DNA of 64,000 bases from Acinetobacter sp. ANC 4178 (GCF_004331175.1 NZ_SJOD01000002.1:524675-588674), one strand, 5' to 3'. Positions 49,248 through 61,163 are shown, counted from the stretch's first letter. The notes: a model not told the origin generated them from the sequence alone. A program made the numbers and translations.

Positions 49248-50905
49248 TTTGTACGATAACTCAAGCCTAAAATAGTGATATTGGTTTCGGTTTTTACGTT
49301 TAAGCCCGCATATGGGTTAAATACAATATTATTCACCCCAGTTTGGTTCAATAAAGTACTGGTATTGGCAGGAATACTGTCTTTACTGCGTAAATAACCA
49401 ATGGATAAATCTAAGTCGGTATCGGCATCGAAGCGATAACCCACACCCAAACCAAATAATTGCGCATTATTAATAGGCACCATGGTATTTCGTTTGTCAT
49501 CAGGGATGGCGCTGGTTCTTGGCTCATATCCAGCTCGTAACTTCAAACGATCAGTTGCAGAATATTCAATCCCGATGCCATAGTTCCAAGGGGAGTCAAA
49601 CTTCAAAGGCAATGACAAACTGTTGTCAGTAATATCTGGTGAAAGGAGTTTGGCAATTTTTAATGCCGAGATAGAGCGGTCAAACTCAAATTTGAACTTG
49701 TCCCATGCACGATAATCTGTCCAGCCCACATCTACATTCACTTGTAAATCGGGCAGAAGCATATATTTGATCCCGGCCTGAATATGCTGTGGATACTCAA
49801 AATCCATCGACACCAGACCTGATTCGGTCGCAGGAATACTTTGTGGAAAACCTAAAATTGCCGCAAGAATCTGCCCTGTCGGTGAAGACATCAAACCATT
49901 GATCAACTCACGTGGCGCTTTTGAGTTATCAATCGTGTATTTGCCCTTCAAACGCATTTTTGAAGCACTTTGATACACCATACCAAAGCTAAATTCGTCG
50001 GTGGGTTCCCACATGACCCCAAGGTTAAAACTCGGACTCAATGATTGCTCCATCGCCACTTCCATCCGACCAAAACGACCAAATGGATTCATTCCTTCTT
50101 GAGCATTACAAATCCCGAGCAATAAAATATCGGTAATCACATCCGAGTTGTCTTTAAATGGGGTACAGACCACCTCATCAATCATGCGTAACATCCCAAT
50201 CATTTCATTCGGGAAACGCAAATCTGTTTTTAAGGCAAAAGCTTGATAAGACATGCCCACCGAGGCGCCAATCGAAAGTTCATCATTGACTTCATAGGCG
50301 ATAGACGGCGACAAATAGGTAAAGCGCTCCAATGCCACCTGTTGTCCCATAAAATTACTTGGATTGCCGTTTTCCGCACCAAATCCAGCCACTAAGGGTG
50401 CATAAAATGCTGTGGCAAAAGTAGTTTTAGAACCGGGTGGTTTATATGCTGCGCCCGCCGTTGGTGCAAGCATAGGCATCCCCTCACCTAAATCGACGAC
50501 TTTCTTTAAAAATGGCACATACAGACTAATATATTCTACATCGCCATTTACAGGGCCTTTGTAATCTGTACAAATGTCTGAAGCCACTTCAGGACCATCA
50601 TTACACACCAAAGGGTCATCTGAATAACCAAAAACGTTATAGCCTTCAGGTGCTGAATACTGACGTTTGATATTAAAGTTTGCCAGAATCCCTTGTACAT
50701 CTGTTTGCAAACCCTCAATTTTCGTCAATGCGGCAGGGTTATAATGAACCGCACTTACCCCTGGAGGATCGGCTGTGACCGCATTCCCCATTGCAAGTGA
50801 TCGAATATCTACTGACAAATTTTGCCCGAGTTGAGCAAAAGCCATACTTGAACAGCCCGATAAAATTATCGCTGAAACTAACGGGCTAAGTCGTACCTTG
50901 TACAT
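49241..50905 (-). CDS. filD: FilD, FadL/OmpP1-like outer-membrane barrel
   Basis: A 554-residue precursor with a signal peptide (LVSAIILSGCSSMAFAQ). The mature N-terminus SVDIRSLAMGNAVTADPPGVSAVHYNPAALTKI has the AMG...A...NPA pattern of FadL/OmpP1 hydrophobic-substrate channels. Many amphipathic beta strands follow, ending in TNITILGLSYRTKW with a C-terminal aromatic residue. FadL family proteins carry hydrophobic molecules across the outer membrane. AGAGGG precedes the start; 12 bases separate it from filC. Confidence 0.8.
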   Translation of the reverse strand: MYKVRLSPLVSAIILSGCSSMAFAQLGQNLSVDIRSLAMGNAVTADPPGVSAVHYNPAALTKIEGLQTDVQGILANFNIKRQYSAPEGYNVFGYSDDPLVCNDGPEVASDICTDYKGPVNGDVEYISLYVPFLKKVVDLGEGMPMLAPTAGAAYKPPGSKTTFATAFYAPLVAGFGAENGNPSNFMGQQVALERFTYLSPSIAYEVNDELSIGASVGMSYQAFALKTDLRFPNEMIGMLRMIDEVVCTPFKDNSDVITDILLLGICNAQEGMNPFGRFGRMEVAMEQSLSPSFNLGVMWEPTDEFSFGMVYQSASKMRLKGKYTIDNSKAPRELINGLMSSPTGQILAAILGFPQSIPATESGLVSMDFEYPQHIQAGIKYMLLPDLQVNVDVGWTDYRAWDKFKFEFDRSISALKIAKLLSPDITDNSLSLPLKFDSPWNYGIGIEYSATDRLKLRAGYEPRTSAIPDDKRNTMVPINNAQLFGLGVGYRFDADTDLDLSIGYLRSKDSIPANTSTLLNQTGVNNIVFNPYAGLNVKTETNITILGLSYRTKW

Positions 50906-50917
50906 GCGACTGCCCTC

Positions 50918-52015
50918 TTAGCTGATTTTTTTACCGAAACCTGCAATATCTAATGGGAAAGACAAACCTAAAGATACATCAGGTGCATCTTCGGTTAAGC
51001 CAATGCCTAAGGTGCCATTCACAATAGTTTCTGGTGAAACACGTACACCTAATGAAATAGCAAAGGTTGAACTGGTTTGATCGGCTGGTGAGTAACTTTC
51101 ACCTGAGGTATATGTAAATTCTGCCCCCGTATTGAAACTTTGCTGGTATGACATGGTCATAGACACATCATAGTTAAATGAGTAAGCAAAACCGAATGAA
51201 AAACCTCCGCTAATGCCTGGGTCAAATTCTTCAATGACTCGTGGACCACGGCGCTGATCTAAACCCGACTCTTTGAAACCATAGTTGGCCGATACTGAAG
51301 CAAAAAGTACCACAGGATCAATATACTTACGTGTGCTCGCACCGACACCTGCTGAATAATAACCTTTACCAGTAGCCAAGTCGGTAGTTGGATTAATTTC
51401 ATAAGGGCTATCGCCTGTTTTGGTCGAGATGTTTCCAAATAAAATTAAAGGTAAACGTCCCGTTTTAAGCGGGAACGGTTCCCAACGTGTACCTAAAGAA
51501 ATATCGCCCAAACCTGCGGTAGAGGTGTCTTTTAAATTGTCTGTTTTAGCAACTAGAGGTAATGAAGCCGTGAAGGTTAAATTATCGAGTACCCCATACT
51601 GTACGGTAAAAGTATTGGTCAAAGTATGGCTGGCATTTTCCTGCACGCGTAATTGATACAGGCTACCTTGTGCCATTTCTAGATCTAATTGGGTATCGCG
51701 ATAGTAGGTATAATCCACATCGTAAAATGCAGAAATATCGCCTTTTTTAATTAAAGAATATTGACGCTCGTTTGAGGTAAAAACTTCTTCAAGATTGGTT
51801 TGTTTAGTCGCATCACCCTCTTGTTGCTGTAATGCATTAGAAGCATCATGCGGTGGTGTTGTGGCATTGGTTTCTACACTTGATGCAACTGCTGTTTCTT
51901 GAGCTCCAACGGTTGTTCCCTGTGTTTCAGCTGTCGTATCGGCTGCATAAGCAGTCCCCATCAAAATTTGAATACTCAGCACCAATAAAGTTTTATTCAT
52001 CCATTGATTTTTCAT
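50918..52015 (-). CDS. filC: FilC, FapF-like outer-membrane beta-barrel
   Basis: A 365-residue precursor. The start at 52015 (MKNQWMNKTLLVLSIQILMG...AYA) gives a good signal peptide; GGACGGAA lies upstream. After a low-complexity N-terminal stretch (about 25-75) come NLEEVFTSNERQYSLIKKGD, a barrel with FTVQYGVLDNLTFTASLPLVA and RWEPFPLKTG, and an end at SLPLDIAGFGKKIS-type strands. This layout, a linker or coiled region before a barrel, and several blocks resemble FapF, the export pore of the Pseudomonas Fap amyloid system. The similarity is from memory, not alignment. Confidence 0.75.
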   Translation of the reverse strand: MKNQWMNKTLLVLSIQILMGTAYAADTTAETQGTTVGAQETAVASSVETNATTPPHDASNALQQQEGDATKQTNLEEVFTSNERQYSLIKKGDISAFYDVDYTYYRDTQLDLEMAQGSLYQLRVQENASHTLTNTFTVQYGVLDNLTFTASLPLVAKTDNLKDTSTAGLGDISLGTRWEPFPLKTGRLPLILFGNISTKTGDSPYEINPTTDLATGKGYYSAGVGASTRKYIDPVVLFASVSANYGFKESGLDQRRGPRVIEEFDPGISGGFSFGFAYSFNYDVSMTMSYQQSFNTGAEFTYTSGESYSPADQTSSTFAISLGVRVSPETIVNGTLGIGLTEDAPDVSLGLSFPLDIAGFGKKIS

Positions 52016-52058
52016 TTCCGTCCACTCTATTCTTTTTTTATTTGCTTTAAACCGCGTG

Positions 52059-52919
52059 CTATTTGCTCTTGTAATATAGGCGTAAATGTCGATCGACATA
52101 TTGGCCGTTCATCTCCGATTCTGGGTTATTATTGACAATTCTTGAGATCGTCGCTCCCCGATCTGCCAGTTTTTCCATATAAAACTGTGGATATTGAATA
52201 TCAACCAATGCATAACGGTTCACTGTTGCATCCTCAACATGACGCATATCACTATCCTGTAATGCCAATAAATTTTTACGTTGTTCTGGTGGAACACTAA
52301 TTAGAAATAGGGTGTTATTTTCCCAAATTTCTTTAAAGCGTTCTTCATCAAAACTAATGTTTCCCAAAGCTGGATCAGCGACGTAAACACGCCTATCCTT
52401 ATAGGCCTTAAACACCACAAAGTGTTTAAACCCCGCATAAGAGATTGGAACAATGGCAGGCTGACCTTGTGCAACTAAATCTGAGAATTCACCTTTATAG
52501 CCTCCACTCTCTAAACCGAGTGCAGCGACAAAACGCTTCATATCCAGTAATGAAAAGCTACGACGCTCAATAATCCGTTCTGACTCACCGAACTTGAGTA
52601 AGCCAGTCATGGTTTGTTGTTCCGTCAACTGCGTTCCCACATAACCATTGAGTAAAGTCGTTAATGCAGCGGAACCACAGCTATAGTCATAGGCTTGACG
52701 TACAATGCCACGAAATTGATCGATCAATGCAGGTTTAATTTGAACGGTTTCACGGTGCATGCGGGTAAAGGAATCTTGCCGTGAATCGAGTGTTTCAGTG
52801 TAATAGACTGCTTCAGGAGGTTTTTCTTTTATTTCAAAGGCTTGCGTGGCAAAATAGTACATCAATGCCGAGCCCAATGCGATCTCTAACATATTCCCTA
52901 ACTTTCTGATGTTCGGCAT
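52059..52919 (-). CDS. filB: FilB, membrane-anchored C39-like cysteine peptidase
   Basis: A 286-residue protein with an N-terminal hydrophobic anchor (about residues 10-28). A C39-type papain-fold domain follows: Gln75 and Cys81 in RQAYDYSCGSAALTTLLNG, His166 in YAGFKHFVVFKAY and Asp182 in YVADPALG. No ABC-transporter domain is attached, as in FapD. The peptidase would act in the periplasm, possibly on FilA. It follows filA after a strong terminator and is 43 bases before filC. Confidence 0.85.
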   Translation of the reverse strand: MPNIRKLGNMLEIALGSALMYYFATQAFEIKEKPPEAVYYTETLDSRQDSFTRMHRETVQIKPALIDQFRGIVRQAYDYSCGSAALTTLLNGYVGTQLTEQQTMTGLLKFGESERIIERRSFSLLDMKRFVAALGLESGGYKGEFSDLVAQGQPAIVPISYAGFKHFVVFKAYKDRRVYVADPALGNISFDEERFKEIWENNTLFLISVPPEQRKNLLALQDSDMRHVEDATVNRYALVDIQYPQFYMEKLADRGATISRIVNNNPESEMNGQYVDRHLRLYYKSK

Positions 52920-53048
52920 GACGTGCCTGAAATTTATTATTTTTCTAGAGTAAAAACTCTATACTTCCTTGTATTTTGACAACATACCTGTTTTTTTAAA
53001 AAAGAAACAGCCTTTTCTTACATTTTTAGATGAACTGAATGGTTTTTT

Positions 53049-53080
53049 GTAAAAAAAAGCGCGTGAATTCACGCGCTTTT
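53049..53080 (-). terminator. Strong terminator between filA and filB
   Basis: A perfect palindrome AAAAGCGCGTGAATTCACGCGCTTTT followed on the minus strand by a run of eight T, 13 bases after the filA stop. The rest of the 52920-53092 spacer shows no other obvious structure. Confidence 0.9.
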
Positions 53081-53092
53081 CCTAGGAAATGA

Positions 53093-54076
53093 TTAGTGAC
53101 CAGAAATCGTGATGACTGCACCTGGAGTGTAAACACCTAAAGATGGGCTGAAATAGGTTTGTAAACCTTGTACTTCTACATCACCAATTGATGAAGCAGC
53201 TTGACTACCTAAATGCACACCTTTCACATAGTTATCTACTGCACCGCTAGAGCTGATAATACGTAAATAGCCTTTGTTCGCACCTTCTGTACCAATCACA
53301 CTGATTGATTGATTCAAGGTTAAATCTTTAGCATTTGCATCCGCTACTTTAATGCTATCTACGAAGATTTGACCTGCTGCACGGTTACCTGTAGTACCAT
53401 CCCCAGTGCCTTGTTTAGTTGAGTTATCCAAAATACCAAGGTTGGTAATTTCTAGACCACCGATCATCTGTGCATTCAACTTAACCATAGCCCCTTGTGG
53501 TGCTGCACCCAGTTGAATATTGGCAGACATAGGACCTGTTTTTAAAGATAGACCTGATAAAATTGCATTGTAGTTGGTATCATCTCCACCACGACGAATA
53601 CTGGTTGAAGCTGCTGTTGGAAGCGCGCCTGAACCTGTTACCCCAATTTCCCCAATTTTAATATCCAAACCAGAAACTTGCGCACCGATGTTCAGGAACG
53701 CACCACCTGTTCCTGAAGTACCTGCATCAGTATCAATGGTTAAATCTGCAAGGTTACGTGAAGCAAGTAAGTATGCACCCGCATTATCATAGTTTGCACC
53801 AATCACAATACCTTTGGTTGCAGTCGCACCGGTACCATTGCCCTTAATTACAATGGCACCCGCAGTTGAAGTACCGCCCAATCCAGCTGTTGCAAGACCG
53901 TCATTGTCGTGAATGAATAATTTCTCAATCTCGACTTTAGAAATGCCAATACCGATATTTAAACCATCTTGACCCGTTGTCGCGCTTAATGAAGCATCGT
54001 CCATTGCTTGCATAGCCATCGCATTCGCGCTAATAGCCATTGAAGAAACTAAAACAAGTTTAGTTAATTTTTTCAT
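53093..54076 (-). CDS. filA: FilA, secreted Gly/Ala-rich protein
   Basis: A 327-residue precursor. The ATG at 54076 is chosen because GGGAGAG lies upstream and MKKLTKLVLVSSMAISANAMA is a clean Sec signal. The mature N-terminus MDDASLSATTGQDGLNIGIGISKVEI has the LSxxTGQDG motif of DUF6160-type exported proteins. The rest is Gly-, Ala-, Thr- and Ser-rich with regular short beta segments (GAIVIKGNGTG and similar), suggesting a beta-solenoid or repeat fibre. There is no Cys and no pilin prepeptide. Divergent from pabB. Confidence 0.8.
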   Translation of the reverse strand: MKKLTKLVLVSSMAISANAMAMQAMDDASLSATTGQDGLNIGIGISKVEIEKLFIHDNDGLATAGLGGTSTAGAIVIKGNGTGATATKGIVIGANYDNAGAYLLASRNLADLTIDTDAGTSGTGGAFLNIGAQVSGLDIKIGEIGVTGSGALPTAASTSIRRGGDDTNYNAILSGLSLKTGPMSANIQLGAAPQGAMVKLNAQMIGGLEITNLGILDNSTKQGTGDGTTGNRAAGQIFVDSIKVADANAKDLTLNQSISVIGTEGANKGYLRIISSSGAVDNYVKGVHLGSQAASSIGDVEVQGLQTYFSPSLGVYTPGAVITISGH

Positions 54077-54334
54077 GTTCCACTCTCCCAAGAGTATTCT
54101 TTTTCTTTAAATGTCAACCACTCGATGCATCTGTTGTTTTATTTGTTTTTCGACAACAGTACATAGTTCCTTGAGTGATCCGTTGGCACCCATAACGTTA
54201 TAGGTCTGTTATTTTTTGTTCAACTGCTGTTGGTCGTAATGTGAATCTTGCCGACAAACGGTATTTACTGTGTTGTTTCCTTCACATTCGAGTAAAATAT
54301 AGAATATAGTTTTAATGCCAGCTTTATTAAGCAT

Positions 54335-55672
54335 ATGACCAGCCCTTCTCTTTTCCAAAATGTGATTTGTGATCAACCTGTTAATGTTCAAGAAATTCTT
54401 TCATGTCTCGATGATCTTCCACATTTAATTTATTTAAAAAACAATCAAAGCCCGGTCATTGCTTTTCTTCCATGTCAATTTGAATGTGTAAAAAATGGCG
54501 TCCGTCAAACTTACCAAAGAACACAGCTTGACCAATATATCCCCATTGAATCCAGTTTAAGGTTTAAACAGTCTGAAAATCTTCAATCCAATACTGATGG
54601 ATTTCAGGGCGGCTTAATGGGCTTCATCAGTTATGATTTTGCCAGTGCACAACATGTGAAAGTTCACTCAAAAGATCAACCTAGTTTTTGGCTTGGTTTA
54701 TTTCAAACTTATTTAAAATTTCAGGATGATGCTTGGTATTTTTATAGTGATGAGCCAGAAGCTGAACAAATTTTCGCATTCATTCAGAACAAATTAGAAG
54801 CTACATCCAAAGTCACTCCATTACAGCTCACTCAAACCTGTCACGCACGTTGGAATAAGCAACAATATCAAGCGGCTTTTGCACAAGTTCAAGAATATAT
54901 TAAGGCAGGTGATTGTTATCAAATTAACCTGACCCAAGAATTTAAGGGACAAGCTGAAGGGCGTTTACTTTCCGTGGCACAAGCGTTCTGGCAACTGACT
55001 GATGCACCGTATTCTGGGTATTTAAAAACAGAAGAGTTTGAATTACTGAGCTGCTCGCCTGAACTTTTTATCGAATTTCTAGCAGGAAAAAAACTGGTCA
55101 CTAAACCCATTAAGGGTACTATGCCACGTTATGCAGATGCAGAGCGCGATGCACAATCTAAACACCAATTACAACACTCTTCTAAAGATCAGGCTGAAAA
55201 TGTCATGATCGTAGATTTGTTACGTAATGATTTAAGTGTTTATGCGGAAACAGGAACGGTTAAAACACCAAAATTATTTGAAATTGAATCATTTAATCAA
55301 GTTCATCACATGGTCAGTGAAGTCACAGCAACCCTGAAACCTGCTGTCAAAGCTTTAGATGTATTGTTGGCGGCTCTACCTGGTGGCTCAATTACAGGTG
55401 CGCCCAAAATTCGTGCCATGCAAATTATAGAAGAATTAGAAGGTGCGCCACGCGGTGCATATTGTGGATCATTAGGTTATTTTAATTTTGATGGTACAGG
55501 TTCATGGAATATTTTGATTCGCTCCATTCAGAAATATCAACAACATATTTCTCTTTGGGCAGGCGGCGGAATCACCATTGCGTCTGACTGCGATGCGGAA
55601 TACCAAGAATGTTTTGATAAAGTTTCTGCCATGCTGGACTTACTCAACACATGGCAGAAGCCACAATCTTAA
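54335..55672 (+). CDS. pabB: Aminodeoxychorismate synthase component I
   Basis: A 445-residue chorismate-utilising enzyme that with PabA makes 4-amino-4-deoxychorismate for folate. [35 protein letters not shown] and [22 protein letters not shown] are the catalytic motifs. The Lys in PIKGT, where TrpE-type enzymes have Ala, marks PabB over anthranilate synthase. It is divergent from filA; its 3' end overlaps the convergent hisC by four bases. Confidence 0.92.
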   Translation: MTSPSLFQNVICDQPVNVQEILSCLDDLPHLIYLKNNQSPVIAFLPCQFECVKNGVRQTYQRTQLDQYIPIESSLRFKQSENLQSNTDGFQGGLMGFISYDFASAQHVKVHSKDQPSFWLGLFQTYLKFQDDAWYFYSDEPEAEQIFAFIQNKLEATSKVTPLQLTQTCHARWNKQQYQAAFAQVQEYIKAGDCYQINLTQEFKGQAEGRLLSVAQAFWQLTDAPYSGYLKTEEFELLSCSPELFIEFLAGKKLVTKPIKGTMPRYADAERDAQSKHQLQHSSKDQAENVMIVDLLRNDLSVYAETGTVKTPKLFEIESFNQVHHMVSEVTATLKPAVKALDVLLAALPGGSITGAPKIRAMQIIEELEGAPRGAYCGSLGYFNFDGTGSWNILIRSIQKYQQHISLWAGGGITIASDCDAEYQECFDKVSAMLDLLNTWQKPQS

Positions 55673-56760
55673 ACCAAAATATCTTGCTTTAAGGTTTCAA
55701 CCAAACGCTGATTTTGCTCATCTGTACCAATGGTAATACGCAAGAATTGATTAATGCGTGGCTTATTGAAATAACGCACAATAATGCCACACGCACGTAA
55801 TTCAGCCGCCAATTCACCCGCATCTTTATTGGGTAAAGATGCAAAAATGAAGTTGGCTTTAGATGGCAATACCACAAAACCAATCGCTTGCAGTTCATTG
55901 ACCAGTTTTTCACGGCTGCGAATGACTTTTTCACATTGCTGTTCAAAATACGCCTGATCTTCAAAAGAAGCTACGGCTGCAGCAATGGCAAAACGATCCA
56001 TTGGATAAGAATTAAAACTATTTTTCACCGCTTCCAGTGCTGCAATTAAATGTGGCTGTGCAATCGCAAAACCAACACGTAAACCAGCCAATGAACGAGA
56101 CTTGGATGTGGTTTGGCAAACCACCAAGTTCTCATACTTTTCCACTAATTTAACAGCAGATTCAGCACCAAAATCGACATAAGCTTCATCAATTACCACC
56201 ACTGAATCAGGATTGGCTTGCAAAACTTCTTCAATGGCTTGCAGACCTAAAGCGATACTGGTTGGCGCATTCGGATTGGTGATAATAATGCCACCATTGG
56301 CTTGCTTATAATCATCTACCACAATTTCAAAAGCATCATTCAACGGTAAAACTTGTGTTTCAACCCCAAAGAATTGGCTATAAACAGGATAAAAACTGTA
56401 GGTAATATCTGGATAAAGGATGGGTTTATCTTGGACAAAAAAAGCCTTAAAGATATGTGCCAAAACCTCGTCTGAACCATTACCCACAAAAACATTCTCA
56501 AGCGCAACATTTTGTTGTTTGGCAATCGCCTGCTTTAAAGCGGAAGCATCAGGGTCAGGATATAAACGTAGGGCATCCGCAGAATCCACTAATACCGCTT
56601 GAACAGCTTCTACCACTTTTGGAGATGGCGGGTATGGGTTTTCATTGGTATTTAATTTTAATAAATTTTGAATTTTCGGTTGCTCACCTGGTACATACGG
56701 TTCTAATTCACGTACTTGAGGGCTCCAAAAACGCATTTGTGCTGGACTGATATTTGACAT
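55669..56760 (-). CDS. hisC: Histidinol-phosphate aminotransferase
   Basis: A 363-residue PLP aminotransferase of histidine synthesis. [18 protein letters not shown], the Asp/Tyr in [11 protein letters not shown], the PLP Lys in [16 protein letters not shown], and the C-terminal [17 protein letters not shown] Arg (here [14 protein letters not shown]) are all present. It follows hisD after a spacer holding a palindromic repeat. Confidence 0.95.
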   Translation of the reverse strand: MSNISPAQMRFWSPQVRELEPYVPGEQPKIQNLLKLNTNENPYPPSPKVVEAVQAVLVDSADALRLYPDPDASALKQAIAKQQNVALENVFVGNGSDEVLAHIFKAFFVQDKPILYPDITYSFYPVYSQFFGVETQVLPLNDAFEIVVDDYKQANGGIIITNPNAPTSIALGLQAIEEVLQANPDSVVVIDEAYVDFGAESAVKLVEKYENLVVCQTTSKSRSLAGLRVGFAIAQPHLIAALEAVKNSFNSYPMDRFAIAAAVASFEDQAYFEQQCEKVIRSREKLVNELQAIGFVVLPSKANFIFASLPNKDAGELAAELRACGIIVRYFNKPRINQFLRITIGTDEQNQRLVETLKQDILV

Positions 56761-56776
56761 TTTATTTCTCTATATT

Positions 56777-56903
56777 TCCTCTCCTAACCTCTCTTGCACT
56801 TCGCCTTAAGGGAATCCTTAAAACTTGCTCAAGGAGAGGAATTACGCCTCAGATTGATTTCATCGATGCGTTCCCTCTCCGTTTAGGAGAGGTAGGGAGA
56901 GGT
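56777..56903. repeat. Palindromic repeat element between hisC and hisD
   Basis: About 127 bases flanked by inverted ends: CCTCTCCTAACCTCTC (56778-56793) and GAGAGGTAGGGAGAGG (56887-56902). Smaller inner hairpins include CCTCTCC GTTTA GGAGAGG (56874-56892) and CCTTAAGG. The plan, outer arms with inner stem-loops, is like the element at 6779-6851, though the sequences differ. It would be transcribed between hisD and hisC. Confidence 0.7.
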
Positions 56904-56914
56904 TTTAAAATAAT

Positions 56915-58204
56915 TTATTGATAACGATAACGTGCTGAACGCGCATGCGCATCTAAGTTTTCTTGCTGCGCTAGAATATCCGCGGTTTTCGCCAAAGTTT
57001 TCACACCTTGCTCAGAGCACATAATCAAACTTGAACGCTTTTGAAAATCATATACACCCAGCGGCGAAGAAAAGCGTGCCGTACCAGAAGTTGGCAAAAC
57101 GTGGTTTGGCCCTGCACAATAGTCACCGATTGCCTCTGGGGTATAACGCCCCATGAAGATTGCGCCTGCATGGCGAATATCTTCTGCCATTTCCTGCGCT
57201 TCATCTAGGCAAAGCTCTAAATGCTCTGGTGCAACCTGATTAATTAAATCAATGGCTTCTTGACGGTCTTTGACCAATACCAAAGCCCCACGATTTGCAA
57301 TTGAAGTGCGCGCAATTTCAGCTTTTGGTAATACGGCTAAATGCTCTTCTACCGCTTGAGCAACATCATTCAGTAATTGCTCATCAGGTGTGATAAACAC
57401 CGCTTGCGCTACAGTATCATGCTCGGCTTGGGACAATAAATCCATTGCCAACCATTGTGCATTATTCACGCCTTCAGCATAAACTAAAATTTCAGACGGC
57501 CCTGCAATCATATCGATACCGACTTGTCCGAATACTGCACGTTTCGCAGCCGCGACAAAACGGTTGCCCGGTCCTGTAATCTTATCCACTGCCGGAATCG
57601 TTTCTGTACCATAGGCTAAAGCCGCAACCGCTTGTGCCCCACCAATGGTGAAGACACGGCTGACACCAGCCAAATAAGCGGCTGCTAATACCAAAGGATT
57701 CAACTCACCGTTCGGTGCAGGCACGACCATAATAATTTCAGGCACACCCGCCACATGCGCAGGCACAGCATTCATTAACACAGAAGACGGATAAGATGCC
57801 AAACCACCAGGTACATAAATCCCAACGCGATCTAAAGGCGTTACTTTTTGCCCAAGTGTGTTCCCCAAGGCATCCACATAGGTCCAGCCTTCTTGTTTTT
57901 GCGCTTGGTGAAACTCACGAATACGGTTTGCAGCAAGCTCTAACGCCTCGCGGACTTCGATACTCAAACCATCAAAAGCGGTTTTTAATTGTTCTTGGGT
58001 CAGTTCTAAATCTGAAAATTGATGCGCTGGATGTCGATCGAACTGTTGAGTGAGTTTAAGAACATGAGCATTACCATGCTGACGAACATCAGCGATGATT
58101 TGATCTACGGTTTTTAAAAGTTCTGGGTCACTCACGGTTTCAAAAGCCAACAAATCAGCAAAGACTTGTTTAAAGTTCTGATCTTGAGTCGATAAACGTC
58201 GCAT
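56915..58204 (-). CDS. hisD: Histidinol dehydrogenase
   Basis: A 429-residue zinc enzyme catalysing the last two steps of histidine synthesis. The ATG at 58204 ([19 protein letters not shown]) gives the usual length; 39 unconserved residues upstream are omitted. Motifs include the zinc-ligand region [12 protein letters not shown] with [12 protein letters not shown], the catalytic Glu/His in [13 protein letters not shown], and [19 protein letters not shown]. It is separated from hisG by an opposing small gene. Confidence 0.94.
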   Translation of the reverse strand: MRRLSTQDQNFKQVFADLLAFETVSDPELLKTVDQIIADVRQHGNAHVLKLTQQFDRHPAHQFSDLELTQEQLKTAFDGLSIEVREALELAANRIREFHQAQKQEGWTYVDALGNTLGQKVTPLDRVGIYVPGGLASYPSSVLMNAVPAHVAGVPEIIMVVPAPNGELNPLVLAAAYLAGVSRVFTIGGAQAVAALAYGTETIPAVDKITGPGNRFVAAAKRAVFGQVGIDMIAGPSEILVYAEGVNNAQWLAMDLLSQAEHDTVAQAVFITPDEQLLNDVAQAVEEHLAVLPKAEIARTSIANRGALVLVKDRQEAIDLINQVAPEHLELCLDEAQEMAEDIRHAGAIFMGRYTPEAIGDYCAGPNHVLPTSGTARFSSPLGVYDFQKRSSLIMCSEQGVKTLAKTADILAQQENLDAHARSARYRYQ

Positions 58205-58327
58205 CAATTTATCCACAATGAAAATAAAGGGAAGCTTTAGTTTACCTTGTTTCCTGTATTTTGTGGGCAACAATCCTCCAGCTAAACACGGAGTGTAATG
58301 AAAAATTACTTTTAACTTCATCGGGAA

Positions 58328-58735
58328 ATGAATGTGATCATGATTTTTAAACTAGAATTACCGAATCTAAATAAAAAAAGTCAAAAAAAGATGACCCTCA
58401 CGGACATAGCCACATGCTTTTCAACGGGACAATTTAGCCCAATCCAACCCTATTTTTCAGAAACCATTACATGGGAAATTGTGGGTAAACAACAGATTTC
58501 AGGTTTTGATCAAGTGCTCAAACATTGCCAGTCTATCGAGCATTATTTTACGACCATCGCGTATGAGTTCCATATTCAAGCAATTCATCAAACGGGCCAT
58601 CATGTGATTGTTCAAGGGGAAGCACAATTTCATGACACCAAGCAGACATCCCGAATTTCTGCTTGTGATATCTATACGTTTGATACTTTAAATCAACTGG
58701 TTCAGATTCAATCCTATTGTATTTCAATCCAATAA
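58328..58735 (+). CDS. Small NTF2-like/SnoaL-like protein
   Basis: Up to 135 residues. From residue 22 the sequence TLTDIATCFSTGQFSPIQPY and FSETITWEIVG, with later SACDIYTFDTLNQLVQIQSY, follows the cone-shaped NTF2/SnoaL fold, a scaffold for ligand-binding or isomerase proteins of unknown role. The start is unclear: 58328, 58340 or 58391, none with a strong ribosome binding site. It is inserted on the opposite strand between hisD and hisG. Confidence 0.65.
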   Translation: MNVIMIFKLELPNLNKKSQKKMTLTDIATCFSTGQFSPIQPYFSETITWEIVGKQQISGFDQVLKHCQSIEHYFTTIAYEFHIQAIHQTGHHVIVQGEAQFHDTKQTSRISACDIYTFDTLNQLVQIQSYCISIQ

Positions 58736-58759
58736 AAATATTAAAAAATGAGCAGGCAC

Positions 58760-58788
58760 AAAAAAACCGCCATCATGGATGGCGGTTT
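58760..58788 (-). terminator. Terminator after hisG
   Basis: AAACCGCCATC, ATG loop, GATGGCGGTTT followed by a T-run on the minus strand, 20 bases beyond the hisG stop. It also closes the NTF2-like gene on the plus strand. Confidence 0.85.
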
Positions 58789-58808
58789 CTTTAAACAAAA
58801 AAGATCAA

Positions 58809-60772
<1,964 letters not shown>

Positions 60773-61024
60773 TTAAGCTCCAAAAAGGCTAGCTTTGCGC
60801 CATTCTTCTTTTGTCATTGCGCGAATGGTCACAGCATGGACTTCACCACTTGCGATGTAAGAGTTCAACGGAGCATAAACAGTCTGTTGGCGTGCAACAG
60901 GACGTTTTCCTTCAAACTGATCATCAACAATTCGAAGATCAAACTTGCCCGCTTGCCCACTAACTGCAACTTCAGCTTCAGGAAAAGCAGTTTTTAAAAT
61001 TTCAGTGAGCTGTTCACTATTCAT
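60773..61024 (-). CDS. BolA-family protein (IbaG-like)
   Basis: An 83-residue BolA/YrbA-fold protein starting MNSEQLTEILKTAFPEAEVAVSGQAGKFDLRIV, with the conserved VARQQTVYAPLNSYIASGEVHAVTIRAMT. The His in GEVHAV is the BolA signature His that helps ligate Fe-S clusters with a monothiol glutaredoxin. The place before murA matches ibaG (yrbA) in E. coli, which suggests the IbaG branch. AGAGGT precedes the start. Confidence 0.87.
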   Translation of the reverse strand: MNSEQLTEILKTAFPEAEVAVSGQAGKFDLRIVDDQFEGKRPVARQQTVYAPLNSYIASGEVHAVTIRAMTKEEWRKASLFGA

Positions 61025-61118
61025 GACAAAGACCTCTATACAGGACCAATGGTGTAAAACCCGCCATTTTACTATAAATCAGGAAAAATAATGCATTCAT
61101 CGCACATTTTTTATATAT

Positions 61119-61147
61119 AAAAAAAGGAGGTTTGTGATAAACCTCCC
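61119..61147 (-). terminator. Terminator after hpf
   Basis: GGAGGTTT, ATCAC loop, AAACCTCC followed by TTTTTTT on the minus strand, starting about 17 bases after the hpf stop. Confidence 0.85.
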
Positions 61148-61163
61148 TCGATTGAAATTTAGA

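Noticed and set aside
45899..54076. Chaperone-usher or type IV pilus operon
   Set aside because: No usher, PapD-like chaperone, prepilin signal or secretion ATPase is encoded; the name of the fil genes is historical.
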